From Natrinema amylolyticus_A (GTDB lineage Archaea; Halobacteriota; Halobacteria; Halobacteriales; Natrialbaceae): a stretch of DNA of 64,000 nt. Location: NCBI RefSeq assembly GCF_042678045.1, contig NZ_JBHUDI010000003.1, forward strand, positions 406,895 through 470,894, written 5' to 3'. The notes below the pieces were generated by a model. That model saw only the letters and a program-made list of their open reading frames with translations. It did no database searches and was not told the DNA's origin. Both the position numbers and the translations under genes were made by a program. Shown here in pieces: positions 53,077 to 62,595 of the stretch (position 1 is the stretch's first letter; every line of letters starts with the position of its first letter).

Positions 53077-53775
53077 TCAAACCACGAGATGTTCTGCCAA
53101 CTGCTCGCGATCCGCGAGACTCGTTTCGTCGAGTTCGTTGACGATACGTCCTTTGTCCATCGCGTAGCAGCGATCCGCCAGGTTCTGGATGACCGAGAGA
53201 TTCTGCTCGACGAACAGGATCGTCGTCCCGAGGTCCTCGTTGATACGCCCGAGGTCATCGGTGATCGACTGGACGATCGAGGGCTGGACACCCTCCGAGG
53301 GTTCGTCGACTAACAACAGATCGGGATCGCCGACGAGTGCACGCCCGATCGCGAGCATCTGCTGTTGGCCGCCACTCATCGTGTCGGCGTCCTGGTCGGC
53401 CCGCTCCTCTAAGATCGGGAAGTACTCATAGACGCGGTCGTACAGCGTCGTATCACCGTTTCCGACGTTTTCACCGATTAAGAGGTTCTCCTCGACGGTC
53501 AGCCCGGGGAAGACGTCCCGGCCTTGCGGGACGTAGCCGATGCCCAGTCCCGCACGCCCGTCGGCGGATCGGTCGGTGATATCCTCATCACGGTACCGAA
53601 CCGTGCCGGTATCGGGCTCGAGCAGGCCCATCACCGTCTTCAACAGGGTCGTCTTTCCGACGCCGTTCTTGCCCATGATCCCAACGATCTCGCCCTCGTC
53701 GACGTGACAGCTCACGTCCCGAAGGATGGGTGTCCCCTCGTAGCCTGCCGTGAGGTCCGTGATCTCGAGGGTCAT
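53077..53775 (-). CDS. urtE: urea ABC transporter ATPase UrtE
   Basis: A 232-residue branched-chain-type (LivF) ATPase. Walker A is GKNGVGKTTL, signature TMSGGQQQM, Walker B LLLVDEPSEGVQPSIV, switch His replaced in the family style by VEQN. YVPQGRDVFPGLTVEENL is characteristic of the UrtE/LivF group. It overlaps the urtD stop by four bases and is the last gene of the transporter operon. Confidence 0.9.
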   Translation of the reverse strand: MTLEITDLTAGYEGTPILRDVSCHVDEGEIVGIMGKNGVGKTTLLKTVMGLLEPDTGTVRYRDEDITDRSADGRAGLGIGYVPQGRDVFPGLTVEENLLIGENVGNGDTTLYDRVYEYFPILEERADQDADTMSGGQQQMLAIGRALVGDPDLLLVDEPSEGVQPSIVQSITDDLGRINEDLGTTILFVEQNLSVIQNLADRCYAMDKGRIVNELDETSLADREQLAEHLVV

Positions 53776-54548
53776 GCGTCTTCCCCCAGGTAGATACGCT
53801 GGACGGCCTCGTCCGCCTCGATCTCCTCGATGGGGCCCTGCCGGAAGATCGACCCCTGGTTCAGCACCGTCACCTGATCGGAGATCTTGCGGACGAACTC
53901 CATGTCGTGTTCGATGACGACGAACGCCATCCCATCGTCATTGAGCGATCGGATCAGGTCGGCGACGCTCGCGGTCTCTTCGACCGACATGCCCGCGACG
54001 GGTTCGTCGAGCAACATCAGCGTCGGCTCGAGCGTCGTCGCCATCCCGATCTCGAGGCGCTGTTGTTGCCCATGCGAGAGGTCGCCGGCGGGGGTGTCGG
54101 CCCGGTCGGCGAGGTCGACTTCCTCGAGGGTCTCGCGGGCCACCGCGCGGATGTCGTCGTGGTCGGTCCGCTGGAGTGGGATCTGCAGGTTCTGTGCGAC
54201 GGTGAGATCTTCGTAGATGTGTGGCGACTGGAACTTCACGCTGAGCCCCGCGTTGATGCGCTCGTGCGCCGGCATGGCGGTGAGATCGGTGCCGTCGAAG
54301 TAGACGTGGCCTTCAGTCGGCGAGAGCTGTCCGGTGATCAATTCGAGCAGCGTGGACTTGCCGGCCCCGTTGGGGCCGATGAGACACTGTAGCTCGCCCT
54401 CGTCGACCGTGAAGTCGACGCTATCGACGGCGGTCAGTCCGCCGAAGCGCTTGGTGAGGTTCTCTGTCGCTAATACCGTATCCTGGTCGGGACCTGTCGC
54501 CGCCACGGCGGGCGTGACCCTGACGTTCGGATCGCCGGGCGTGCTCAC
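53772..54548 (-). CDS. urtD: urea ABC transporter ATPase UrtD
   Basis: A 258-residue LivG-type ATPase. Walker A is GPNGAGKSTL, signature DLSHGQQQRLEIGM (typical of UrtD), Walker B LMLLDEPVAGMS, and FVVIEHDMEFV. The start is GTG at 54548, preceded by a strong Shine-Dalgarno GGAGGT that lies inside an upstream micro-ORF. The first 25 residues are a haloarchaeal extension. Confidence 0.9.
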   Translation of the reverse strand: MSTPGDPNVRVTPAVAATGPDQDTVLATENLTKRFGGLTAVDSVDFTVDEGELQCLIGPNGAGKSTLLELITGQLSPTEGHVYFDGTDLTAMPAHERINAGLSVKFQSPHIYEDLTVAQNLQIPLQRTDHDDIRAVARETLEEVDLADRADTPAGDLSHGQQQRLEIGMATTLEPTLMLLDEPVAGMSVEETASVADLIRSLNDDGMAFVVIEHDMEFVRKISDQVTVLNQGSIFRQGPIEEIEADEAVQRIYLGEDA

Positions 54549-54625
54549 GATGCGTCACCTCCGACGATGAGCCACCGGTGGCTGGCGACGGCAGTTCGTG
54601 ATTGGTCGGTGAGTGAGGTGGTCAT
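54545..54625 (-). CDS. 26-residue micro-ORF coupling urtC to urtD
   Basis: Between urtC and urtD an open frame (MTTSLTDQSRTAVASHRWLI plus six residues) starts with an ATGA that overlaps the urtC stop. It ends with a TGA that overlaps the urtD GTG start. Its 3' part contains the GGAGGT Shine-Dalgarno of urtD. The exact fit at both ends suggests a translational bridge that lets ribosomes from urtC unfold the urtD start. Chance is possible given its small size. Confidence 0.4.
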   Translation of the reverse strand: MTTSLTDQSRTAVASHRWLIVGGDAS

Positions 54626-55752
54626 TCGACTGCTTCCTCCGTTGGACGGCTGGATGAACGGTCCCCGACGCGCTCGAGTAGCCGCGTTCCAAGTCGGTCG
54701 AGAGACGGTGCGACACCTGCTGGCATGAACAGGATGACAGTCAGCAGCAAGCCGCCGATGATGACGAACGCCCATTCGGGTCCGAGCGGGCCGACGCCTT
54801 CCGTCAGTCCGGTTCGCAGCCGCTCGATGGCCAGCGTCGCGCCGACGGTCCCGAGCAGCGATTCGCGACCGCCGACGCTGGCCCACACCACGGGCAGCGC
54901 AGCGAACTGGACGCCGAAGACGGTCGGGTCGACGTAGTTCCCCCAGGCGGCGTAGAAAACGCCGCCAATGGCCGCGAGCGCGCCACCGATCGTGAACGCG
55001 ACGAGTTTCACGAACGCGATGTCGTAGCCGAAGGTGGCGGTTCGCTGTTCGTCCTCGCGGATAGCGACCATCGTCATTCCGAACCGGCTGTTAACGAGGA
55101 CGCGCAACGCAAGGTACGTGACGACGAGCGCCACGAGCAGCGCGTAGTACAGTGGGATGATGTCGCCGAGCTCGAGACTCGTCTCGCCGATGCCGACGAC
55201 GAGGTCCGGAATGTCGGGCATCCCGTTGAATCCGCCGAGCTGGGCCTCGCCGACGGCCCACTCACTGCCGGCCGTCTGGGCCATGAACGTATTCAACACC
55301 AGCGCCACGACGAGCGTGATGATGGTGACGTAGACGTCGCTGACGCCGCCGTAGAACATGAAGTAGCCGAGCACCAGCGCGAACAGTGTTCCGGTGGCGA
55401 CCGCGCCGACGAGTGCGGCCGTGATCCCGCTTGCCGACGAGAAGTTCACGCCGATGATGCCGAACGTGTAGGCGGCGATGCCGAAGAAGGCGACCTGCCC
55501 GAAGCTGAGGACGCCGCAGTAGCCCCAGACGACCGTCAGGCTCACCGCCAGAAACGCGAGCGCGAAGTATTTCGTGGACGTCAGGACCGCGTACAGCCCT
55601 ACGAACTGGGGATAGGCTGCGAGAGCGACGACGGCCACCGCGAAGACGGCCCAGAACGGCGTGGAGTTACCGAGCGTGTTCGGTCCCTCGAGACGGTCGC
55701 GAACCCGGGCAATCGGTCCCATACTCGAGTCGCGCGAGTCGATGCCAGTCAT
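54622..55752 (-). CDS. urtC: urea ABC transporter permease UrtC
   Basis: A 376-residue LivM-type permease with about ten membrane segments and the conserved loop VNSRFGMTMVAIREDEQRTATFGYD. It also has WGYCGVLSFGQVAFFGIAAY, typical of the family. It overlaps urtB by four bases. Confidence 0.9.
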   Translation of the reverse strand: MTGIDSRDSSMGPIARVRDRLEGPNTLGNSTPFWAVFAVAVVALAAYPQFVGLYAVLTSTKYFALAFLAVSLTVVWGYCGVLSFGQVAFFGIAAYTFGIIGVNFSSASGITAALVGAVATGTLFALVLGYFMFYGGVSDVYVTIITLVVALVLNTFMAQTAGSEWAVGEAQLGGFNGMPDIPDLVVGIGETSLELGDIIPLYYALLVALVVTYLALRVLVNSRFGMTMVAIREDEQRTATFGYDIAFVKLVAFTIGGALAAIGGVFYAAWGNYVDPTVFGVQFAALPVVWASVGGRESLLGTVGATLAIERLRTGLTEGVGPLGPEWAFVIIGGLLLTVILFMPAGVAPSLDRLGTRLLERVGDRSSSRPTEEAVE

Positions 55753-56678
55753 TGCTCGGCCCTCTGACGGTCACGCCAGTTCTCGACGTATCCCGTAATA
55801 CCGTCTGGAAGCAGCCGGAGTAGGACGATCGCGACCAGTAGCATTGCCATCAGGCCAATGAAGGTCCCGAGTTGCCAGCTGAACACCGCATTGACCAGCC
55901 CCAGGAGCGTCGACGCGGACAGCGTTCCAACGACGACCGACGAGCCACCGACGACGACGGCGACGAACGACTCGACGAGGAAGGTGCTCCCGCGGTCGGG
56001 CGTGATCGCGCCGATAGCAGGGGCATACAGCGCGCCGGTCAGCCCCGCGAGTGCCGACCCGATGGCGAACGTCGTGATATACATCCGGTCGGTGTCGACA
56101 CCCATCGCACGCGCCGTCTCGGGGTCCTCGATGGTCGCCCTGGCTTTTACGCCGAATTCCGTCCGAGTGAACAGGAGGTACAGGCCGCCGAGAACGACCA
56201 GGGCGGCCGCCGGCAGGAACACGCTCCGGTAAATCGACGAGGTGTACGGCCCGTATGCGACGTTGCCCATCGGCGTCGAGATGCTGTCGAGGCTGGACCC
56301 GAAGGCGATGAGCAGCAGTTGTGCGACCACTAGAGCGAGCCCCCAGGTCGCGACCATCGAATCCAGCAGGCGGTCGTAGAGATGCTGCACGATGAGTCGC
56401 TCGACGACGACACCGAAGACGGTTGTCACGGTAACGCCTGCGATCATCGCGAGTGGGAGCGGTGCGCCGGCGTGATACGCCAGTGCCGTTCCGTAGATAC
56501 CGATGAGGATGAACTCCCCGTGGGCGAGGTTGATGACGCCCATCATTCCGAAGATAACCGCCAGGCCGACCGTCACCAAGACGATAAACCCGAAGGTGTT
56601 CAGGAACTGAAACAGCAGGGACAGCCCGTCGTAGACCGGCAACACTGCCGTCGATCCTGCCGCTACGCTCGCAGTCAC
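55749..56678 (-). CDS. urtB: urea ABC transporter permease UrtB
   Basis: A 309-residue LivH-type permease with about eight membrane segments and the signature VINLAHGEFILIGIY. The later loop FTRTEFGVKARATIEDPETARAMGVDTDRMY matches UrtB. It forms the membrane channel with UrtC. It follows urtA by 43 bases. Confidence 0.9.
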   Translation of the reverse strand: MTASVAAGSTAVLPVYDGLSLLFQFLNTFGFIVLVTVGLAVIFGMMGVINLAHGEFILIGIYGTALAYHAGAPLPLAMIAGVTVTTVFGVVVERLIVQHLYDRLLDSMVATWGLALVVAQLLLIAFGSSLDSISTPMGNVAYGPYTSSIYRSVFLPAAALVVLGGLYLLFTRTEFGVKARATIEDPETARAMGVDTDRMYITTFAIGSALAGLTGALYAPAIGAITPDRGSTFLVESFVAVVVGGSSVVVGTLSASTLLGLVNAVFSWQLGTFIGLMAMLLVAIVLLRLLPDGITGYVENWRDRQRAEQ

Positions 56679-56721
56679 AGGCGATCACCGCTGAGTCCGA
56701 TCTGCTTGTGTTCAATCATCG

Positions 56722-57972
56722 TCATACGTCGTAGACGTCGCCGGGCTCGTACTGGGTTTGTTTGGACTCCTCGCGCAGATCACAGCCATCGCCACCCTGA
56801 ACCTCCTCGCGGAGGAAGGTCGGCTCGATGAACTGTTCGGCGTCGAAGCTGATCTCGTGATTCTCGTCGGCGTGTGCGACGCGCATCTTGTGCGTCATGT
56901 GGTGGGTCGCGCCGTCGAGTTCGATGGTGCCCGAGGGAGCCTCGATCTCCATGCCATTCTCGAGTTCCTCAATGACTGCCTCCTGATCGAAGGTGCCGGC
57001 CGCTTCGACGGCATCGCGCCACATGTACACCGAGAAGTAGTTGTTCTGGGCCTCCTGGTTGAGGTAGTTGGCGTCGGGCCATCGGTCGTAGAAGTCCTCG
57101 ACGAAGCCCTCGCCGCGCTCGTCGCCGAGTTCCTCCATGTAGCTGACGCCGGCGTAGACATCGGTGAGGGCGTCGGGTTCGTAACGGATGTGCTCGTGGC
57201 CCTGAGCCATCGTCGTGGAGGTGCCGATAGGGATCAGCATGTCGTTGGCGTCCCGCTGATCGTAGAAGTTCTCGTGGTTGGATCCGACCAACATCGACAT
57301 GACGAAGTCGGGATCTTCGGCCTGGATCCGGTTGATGACCGACGAGAAGTCGGTCTCGTCCAGCGGGATGTACTCCTCGCCGACGATGTTGTAGTCGTTC
57401 TCGTCGGCGATGACATTGACCCAGTCACCCGATAGCTGGCCGAAGTTGTAGTCGGCTGCGATGATGTAGATGTCCTCACCGTACTCTTCGGCCAGGTACG
57501 GCGTCACCGCGCCGAGTTGCTGGCGAGCGGTCGCGCCCACCGGGAAGATCGTGTCGTCACACACCCCGCCTTCGTACTGGGTCGTGTAGAAGTACAGCTG
57601 GTCGTAATCGTTGATCATCGGCCGGATCGCCTCGCGGGTCGCACTCGAGTAGCCGGCCCAGAGGGCATCGACCTCGTGTTTGAGGATCATCTGCTCGGTC
57701 AGTTCCTGGTACCGTTCGTTGTCCGACTGCGGATCGGGATCCTCGATCTGGATCTCCTCGCCGAGGATGCCACCGTCGTCGTTGATCTCTTCGATTGCGA
57801 GCCGCGTCGCCTGCCACTTCGACGTCCCGTTGAGCTGGAAGTTACCCGAACGATCCTCGAGAATCCCGACGGTCGGCCCGTCGGAGCCGCCAGATCCCAT
57901 ACAGCCGGCGAGAGCCGCGCCGAGGCCCGCCCCTCCGGCCGACAATATCGAGCGTCGAGAGACGTTACGCAT
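56722..57972 (-). CDS. urtA: urea-binding lipoprotein UrtA
   Basis: A 416-residue substrate-binding protein. It begins MRNVSRRSIL, a twin-arginine Tat signal, followed by a lipobox ALAGC, so it is anchored outside the membrane. The mature part matches UrtA/AmiC-like periplasmic receptors (VGILEDRSGNFQLNG; AGYSSATREAIRPM; YFYTTQYEGGVCDD). The ATG at 57972 puts the Tat motif at the right place; the longer frame to 58005 adds a hydrophobic leader. Urea rather than short amides is inferred from the adjacent urease genes. Confidence 0.9.
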   Translation of the reverse strand: MRNVSRRSILSAGGAGLGAALAGCMGSGGSDGPTVGILEDRSGNFQLNGTSKWQATRLAIEEINDDGGILGEEIQIEDPDPQSDNERYQELTEQMILKHEVDALWAGYSSATREAIRPMINDYDQLYFYTTQYEGGVCDDTIFPVGATARQQLGAVTPYLAEEYGEDIYIIAADYNFGQLSGDWVNVIADENDYNIVGEEYIPLDETDFSSVINRIQAEDPDFVMSMLVGSNHENFYDQRDANDMLIPIGTSTTMAQGHEHIRYEPDALTDVYAGVSYMEELGDERGEGFVEDFYDRWPDANYLNQEAQNNYFSVYMWRDAVEAAGTFDQEAVIEELENGMEIEAPSGTIELDGATHHMTHKMRVAHADENHEISFDAEQFIEPTFLREEVQGGDGCDLREESKQTQYEPGDVYDV

Positions 57973-58423
57973 GGAGACGATCACCACGGCTACGGAGACG
58001 AACAATCAGTTCCACTAACGCACCGAATTTGGGCTGAAAGACACCCGAATATCCAGTCATTTCCACACTGGCTCGACAATCATAGTCAGTATATAAGAAT
58101 TTTCGATATATTGTCCACACATGGCCAAACACGACTGTACAATAGGCAGAGTATTCTTTTCCTTATACGGATGTGGCGCGAACAAACGAATACTCGAAAC
58201 GAACGTCCATCCTCCGTGGTGCTACCGCAGCGGAAGGAACGATACCGACAGTGCCATTCGGTAGTTGTCCAGCCAGACATCCTTCGACGTAATATCTGAT
58301 TAAACTCGAGCATATCGATCACTTATCATGGAATATCAGAACAAATGTATTGTTTGTAGATTCGTCTTGGAAAATATCGCATGAATAGCCATACTATGTA
58401 CTATCCAGCACAGAGGGGAACGT
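57973..58423. other. divergent regulatory region between urt and ure genes
   Basis: About 450 bases, AT-richer than the core, with no convincing gene. It separates the urea transporter (minus) from the small membrane gene and urease operon (plus), so it should hold the nitrogen-responsive promoters. Several TATA-like patches are visible, for example tatataag near 58091 and ttatcatgg near 58323, but I cannot assign transcript starts. Confidence 0.45.
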
Positions 58424-58576
58424 ATGTTCGACGCACTACTGCATACTGGTACAGAACACCCGAACCTCATGCCGATCGTCGTCGCGAGTTTCCTCACGTT
58501 CGTCGCAGGGCTCGGGGCAGCTTACTCCGAGCGCGTTCGCGAGTTCGTACGCACACTGTCGAGTTCGTCGGAGTAA
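58424..58576 (+). CDS. small single-span membrane protein at the urease locus
   Basis: An open frame of 50 residues starting MFDALLHTGTEHPNLMPIVV, with one membrane segment (about residues 17-34) and a basic C-terminal helix (SERVREFVRTL). It starts at ATG 58424 and stops at 58574-58576, 84 bases before ureB on the same strand. The composition and placement look genuine. Function unknown; a small partner of urea or nickel transport would be speculation. Confidence 0.55.
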   Translation: MFDALLHTGTEHPNLMPIVVASFLTFVAGLGAAYSERVREFVRTLSSSSE

Positions 58577-58660
58577 CCTCCTCAAAACGATGCAATCGAT
58601 ATCTACCGGTGCGTACCTGGAGCGGCGCCAATCCCGTCCTCGGACGGAGGTGGCGTGGTC

Positions 58661-59044
58661 GTGAGCGAGTTCGTCCCCGGCGAGTTGCTCACTGATAGCG
58701 ACCCCGTCGAGATTAACGCCGGCCGGGAGATGGCGACGGTCACCGTCGAGAACACCGGCGACCGGCCGGTGCAGGTCGGCTCACACTACCACTTCTTCGA
58801 GACGAACCCCGCACTCGCGTTCGACCGGGAGACGGCCTACGGCATGCGACTCGACATTCCGGCGGGCACCGCGATCCGTTTTGAACCCGGAACCGAGCGG
58901 GACGTCAACCTCGTCGCCATCGGTGGCGACCGCGTTGTCTACGGCATGGGCGGCCTCGTCGATGGACCACTCGACGACGAGGAAACGCGTGAGCGTGCGC
59001 TCGAGCACGCGGCAGAACAGGGATACGGAGGGATCGAAGAGTGA
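58661..59044 (+). CDS. ureB: urease beta subunit
   Basis: A 127-residue structural subunit with the conserved VQVGSHYHFFETN and AGTAIRFEPG. The GTG at 58661 has a Shine-Dalgarno GGAGGT nine bases upstream and is preferred over the GTG at 58655. The stop overlaps the ureC start (GTGA). Confidence 0.93.
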   Translation: MSEFVPGELLTDSDPVEINAGREMATVTVENTGDRPVQVGSHYHFFETNPALAFDRETAYGMRLDIPAGTAIRFEPGTERDVNLVAIGGDRVVYGMGGLVDGPLDDEETRERALEHAAEQGYGGIEE

Positions 59045-60753
59045 GCCGAGAGCTCGCGCGCGAGGAGTACACCGACCTCTTCGGCGCGACCGAGGGCGAT
59101 CGGCTCCGACTCGGCGACACGTCGCTGTTGGCCGAGATCAAACGCGATCACGCGACCTACGGCGACGAAGCGGTCTTCGGCGGCGGGAAAACGATGCGCG
59201 ACGGCATGGGGATGCAGTCAGGGACCACGCAAGCTGACGGAACCCTCGACTGGGTCTTCAGTAACGTCGTCGTCATCGATCCGATCCTCGGGATCCGGAA
59301 AGCTGACATCGGTGTCAGAAACGGGGAGATCGCCGGCATCGGTAAAGCCGGCAATCCGGATACGATGGACGGCGTCGACGAGAATCTCGTCATCGGACCG
59401 AGCACGGACACGGTGCCCGCCGACGGTCTGATCGCCACACCCGGCGCACTCGACATTCACGTCCACTTCAATAGCCCGCAACTGTTCGAACATGCCCTGG
59501 CGAGCGGGATCACGACGATGTTCGGCGGCGGCTACGGCGGCGGCGCGACCACCTGCACGTCGGGCCCGCAAAACATCAAGCGATTCCTGCAAGCCGCCGA
59601 GGAATGGCCGATGAACGTCGGCTTCTACGGGAAGGGCAACAGTAGCCGGCCCGACACGCTCCGCGAACAGGTTGAGGCCGGCGCCTGCGGACTGAAACTC
59701 CACGAGGACTGGGGATCGACACCGGCCGCGATCGATACCTGCCTCGAGTACGCCGAGGAGGCCGATGTCCAGGTGTGTATCCACACGGACACACTGAACG
59801 AGTCCGGTTTCGTCGAGGAGACCTTCGACGCTATCGACGGGCGAGCGATCCACACGTTCCACATCGAGGGTGCCGGCGGCGGCCACGCGCCCGACGTGCT
59901 CGAGCTGGTCGGCCACGAACACATGCTGCCGTCCTCGACGAACCCCTCGATGCCCTACACCGAGAACACCTTCGACGAACACCTCGACATGGTGATGGTC
60001 TGTCACCACCTCAACCCGGACGTTCCGGAGGACGTGGCCTTCGCGGAGTCGCGCATCCGCGCAGAGACCATCGCCGCCGAGGACGTTCTCCACGATCAGG
60101 GAGCGATCAGCATGATGACCTCCGACTCGCAGGCGATGGGTCGGATGGCCGAGGTCATCTCCCGGACCTGGCAGACGGCGGATAAAATGAAACAGCAACG
60201 CGGCCCGCTGCCCGCAGACGAAGGGACCGACGCCGATAACGCACGCATCAAACGGTACGTGGCCAAGTACACCATCAACCCCGCAATCGTCGCGGGCATC
60301 GACGACTACGTTGGCTCGCTGGAACCGGGCAAGCTGGCCGATCTCGTCCTGTGGGATCCCGAGTTCTTCGGTATCAAGCCCACGTGTGTTATCAAGGGTG
60401 GCTTCCCCGTCTACAGTCAGATGGGCGAGGCCAACGGTTCGCTCATGACCTGCGAACCGGTCGAGATGCGCCCCCGTGCCGGCGCGATGGGCAAGGCCAA
60501 ACACGCCCTATCGGTGACCTTCGTCAGCGAGGCGGCCGCCGAGAACGATGTCGGCGAGGCATACGGGCTCGAGACGCCGGTCCGGCCGGTCACCGGCACT
60601 CGATCGGTTCGGAAGTCGGACATGGTCCACAACGACTACTGCCCCGACGACATCGACATCGACGCTCAGACGTTCGAAGTATCGATCGACGGCGAGCACG
60701 TGACGTGTGAGCCGGCCGAGGAAATCGCGCTCGCACAGCGGTACCACCTATGA
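59041..60753 (+). CDS. ureC: urease alpha (catalytic) subunit
   Basis: A 570-residue nickel amidohydrolase splitting urea to ammonia and carbamate. Metal ligands are in DIHVHF, the carbamylated Lys in GLKLHEDWGSTP, His in VCIHTDTLNESGF and HTFHIEGAGGGHAPD, the mobile flap MVCHHL with Cys-His, and Asp in SDSQAMGR. All are intact and the length is standard. It starts with GTG overlapping ureB. Confidence 0.96.
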   Translation: MSRELAREEYTDLFGATEGDRLRLGDTSLLAEIKRDHATYGDEAVFGGGKTMRDGMGMQSGTTQADGTLDWVFSNVVVIDPILGIRKADIGVRNGEIAGIGKAGNPDTMDGVDENLVIGPSTDTVPADGLIATPGALDIHVHFNSPQLFEHALASGITTMFGGGYGGGATTCTSGPQNIKRFLQAAEEWPMNVGFYGKGNSSRPDTLREQVEAGACGLKLHEDWGSTPAAIDTCLEYAEEADVQVCIHTDTLNESGFVEETFDAIDGRAIHTFHIEGAGGGHAPDVLELVGHEHMLPSSTNPSMPYTENTFDEHLDMVMVCHHLNPDVPEDVAFAESRIRAETIAAEDVLHDQGAISMMTSDSQAMGRMAEVISRTWQTADKMKQQRGPLPADEGTDADNARIKRYVAKYTINPAIVAGIDDYVGSLEPGKLADLVLWDPEFFGIKPTCVIKGGFPVYSQMGEANGSLMTCEPVEMRPRAGAMGKAKHALSVTFVSEAAAENDVGEAYGLETPVRPVTGTRSVRKSDMVHNDYCPDDIDIDAQTFEVSIDGEHVTCEPAEEIALAQRYHL

Positions 60754-61079
60754 ACCTCACACCGAAAGAACGGGAACGACTGACGATCTTCATGGCGGCG
60801 GAACTGGCCCGCCGCCGGAAAGACCGCGGCATCGCACTCAACCACCCCGAGACGGTGGCGTACATCTCCGACTGGGCCTGCGAACGCGCCCGCGAAGGGA
60901 TGTCCGTCGCCGAGATCCGCAAGGAGGCGACGACGCTGTTGACCCGCGAGGACGTGATGGACGGCGTGCCCGAGATGATCGACATGGTACAGGTCGAGCC
61001 GATGTTCCCCGACGGGACGAAGCTCGTGACGATCCACGACCCGATCCGGGCCGACAACGCAGCGCAGGTGGCAGACTAA
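60750..61079 (+). CDS. ureA: urease gamma subunit
   Basis: A 109-residue structural subunit beginning MNLTPKERERLTIFMAAELA, with GIALNHPETVAYISDW and FPDGTKLVTIHDPI, all family hallmarks. It overlaps ureC by four bases and ureG by one. In bacteria the order is ureA-B-C; here it is B-C-A, as in other haloarchaea. Confidence 0.95.
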   Translation: MNLTPKERERLTIFMAAELARRRKDRGIALNHPETVAYISDWACERAREGMSVAEIRKEATTLLTREDVMDGVPEMIDMVQVEPMFPDGTKLVTIHDPIRADNAAQVAD

Positions 61080-61699
61080 TGGGACACAGAGACGTTGCGA
61101 CCGTCGGACTCGGCGGTCCCGTTGGGTCCGGCAAGACTGCCATGGTGAAACGGCTCGTTCCCCGGCTGGACGACGCCGGCTACAACGTCGGCGTCATCGC
61201 AAACGACATCATGACCCAGGAGGACGCCGACCGACTTCGAGAGTCTTTCGAAGGCGTGCTCCCGCCGGACCTTGTGGAAGGCGTCGAGACTGGTGCCTGT
61301 CCCCATACCGGCATCCGCGAGGACCCCTCGATGAACCTCGCGGCTATCGACGCGTTCACTGAGGCCTATCCCGACCTGGATGTCGTGTTACTCGAGAGCG
61401 GTGGCGACAACCTCGCGGCGACGTTCAACCCCGAACTCGCCGACTACTTCGTGTTCGTCATCAGCGTCGCCGAGGGCGACGATATTCCCCGGAAACGGGG
61501 CCCAGGCGTGACTCAGGCCGACCTGCTGGTCGTCAACAAGACCGACCTCGCGCCACACGTCGACGCCGACCTCGAGGTGATGCGACGCGACGCCGCACAG
61601 GTCCGCGGCGACGATCCCACCTGTTTCACCGACTGCAAGGCTGAGGAGGGCATCGACGCGGTCGTCGAGCACATCGAAGAGAACGCGCTGTTCGTATGA
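61079..61699 (+). CDS. ureG: urease accessory GTPase UreG
   Basis: A 206-residue GTPase driving nickel insertion. P-loop GPVGSGKT, nickel-binding CPH in TGACPHTGIREDPS, ESGGDNLAATF, and guanine motif NKTD are present. Its ATG shares its first base with the last base of the ureA stop (TAATG). Confidence 0.94.
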   Translation: MGHRDVATVGLGGPVGSGKTAMVKRLVPRLDDAGYNVGVIANDIMTQEDADRLRESFEGVLPPDLVEGVETGACPHTGIREDPSMNLAAIDAFTEAYPDLDVVLLESGGDNLAATFNPELADYFVFVISVAEGDDIPRKRGPGVTQADLLVVNKTDLAPHVDADLEVMRRDAAQVRGDDPTCFTDCKAEEGIDAVVEHIEENALFV

Positions 61700-62595
61700 C
61701 TGCTGTACCACACGCCTTCGAGGAGTACGGCGACGAGACGCTCGAGCAGGCGCCGGCGTTCGGACCAGGAAAAGACGGCGTCTTCGAAGCGACGCTCGTC
61801 CGCGAACCGGGCGAGGAGACCCGGTTGCTGCGCGACTATGCGAAAGTGCCCTATCACCTGACCGGCACGCTGGATAGCGATCCGGCTCCGGGGCTGACGA
61901 CGCTGTGTCTCCAGGAGCCGACCGGCGGCGTCGCCCAGGGGGACCGACACAGCATCGACGTCACCGCGCGTGCGAACGCGCGGGCCCACGTGACGACCCA
62001 GAGCGCGACGAAGGTCCACAGCATGCGCGCGAACTACGCCCATCTCGACGCGACGCTGGAAGTCGGGGCGGACGCCCACCTCGAGTACGTGCCCGGCCCG
62101 ACGATCCTGAACGAGGACGCACGGTGTCTCCAGACGACCTCCGTGGAGCTCGCGGAGACGGCGTCGGCCATCGTCGGCGACGTCCTGATCCCGGACGGGC
62201 TCTCCGACCACGAGCCGTTCGCGTTCGACCACTACTATAGTCGCTTCGACGCCCGGTGTGACGGTCAGCTCGTGTGTACGGATGCGATCGATCTGCGGCC
62301 CGACGAGCGTGACCCGCGCGATCCGGCGACCGTCGACGAGTACGGGATCGTAGGCACGCTGTACGTCCTGGCTCCTGCCGAGGACGCGGCGTCGCTGTCG
62401 GATCGCGTTCACGATCGGCTCGCCTCGCTCAAGGCGACGACGGCCGGTGCGTCGGAACTGTCCTGTGGGGCCGGCGTCGCGGTCCGCGTCCTCGGCCACC
62501 GGAGCGCGGACGTCACCGAGGCGGTGACCGCCGCGTGGGACGAGGCGCGACGGGCGATACTTGGAGTCGGCGCACCCGCCGACAGGAGGTACTGA
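61696..62595 (+). CDS. ureD: urease accessory protein UreD
   Basis: A 299-residue scaffold for urease activation. LLRDYAKVPYHLTGTL near the start, TTQSATKVHSM in the middle and LEYVPGPTILNEDARCLQTT match UreD/UreH. The ATG overlaps the ureG stop by four bases. Confidence 0.9.
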   Translation: MTAVPHAFEEYGDETLEQAPAFGPGKDGVFEATLVREPGEETRLLRDYAKVPYHLTGTLDSDPAPGLTTLCLQEPTGGVAQGDRHSIDVTARANARAHVTTQSATKVHSMRANYAHLDATLEVGADAHLEYVPGPTILNEDARCLQTTSVELAETASAIVGDVLIPDGLSDHEPFAFDHYYSRFDARCDGQLVCTDAIDLRPDERDPRDPATVDEYGIVGTLYVLAPAEDAASLSDRVHDRLASLKATTAGASELSCGAGVAVRVLGHRSADVTEAVTAAWDEARRAILGVGAPADRRY

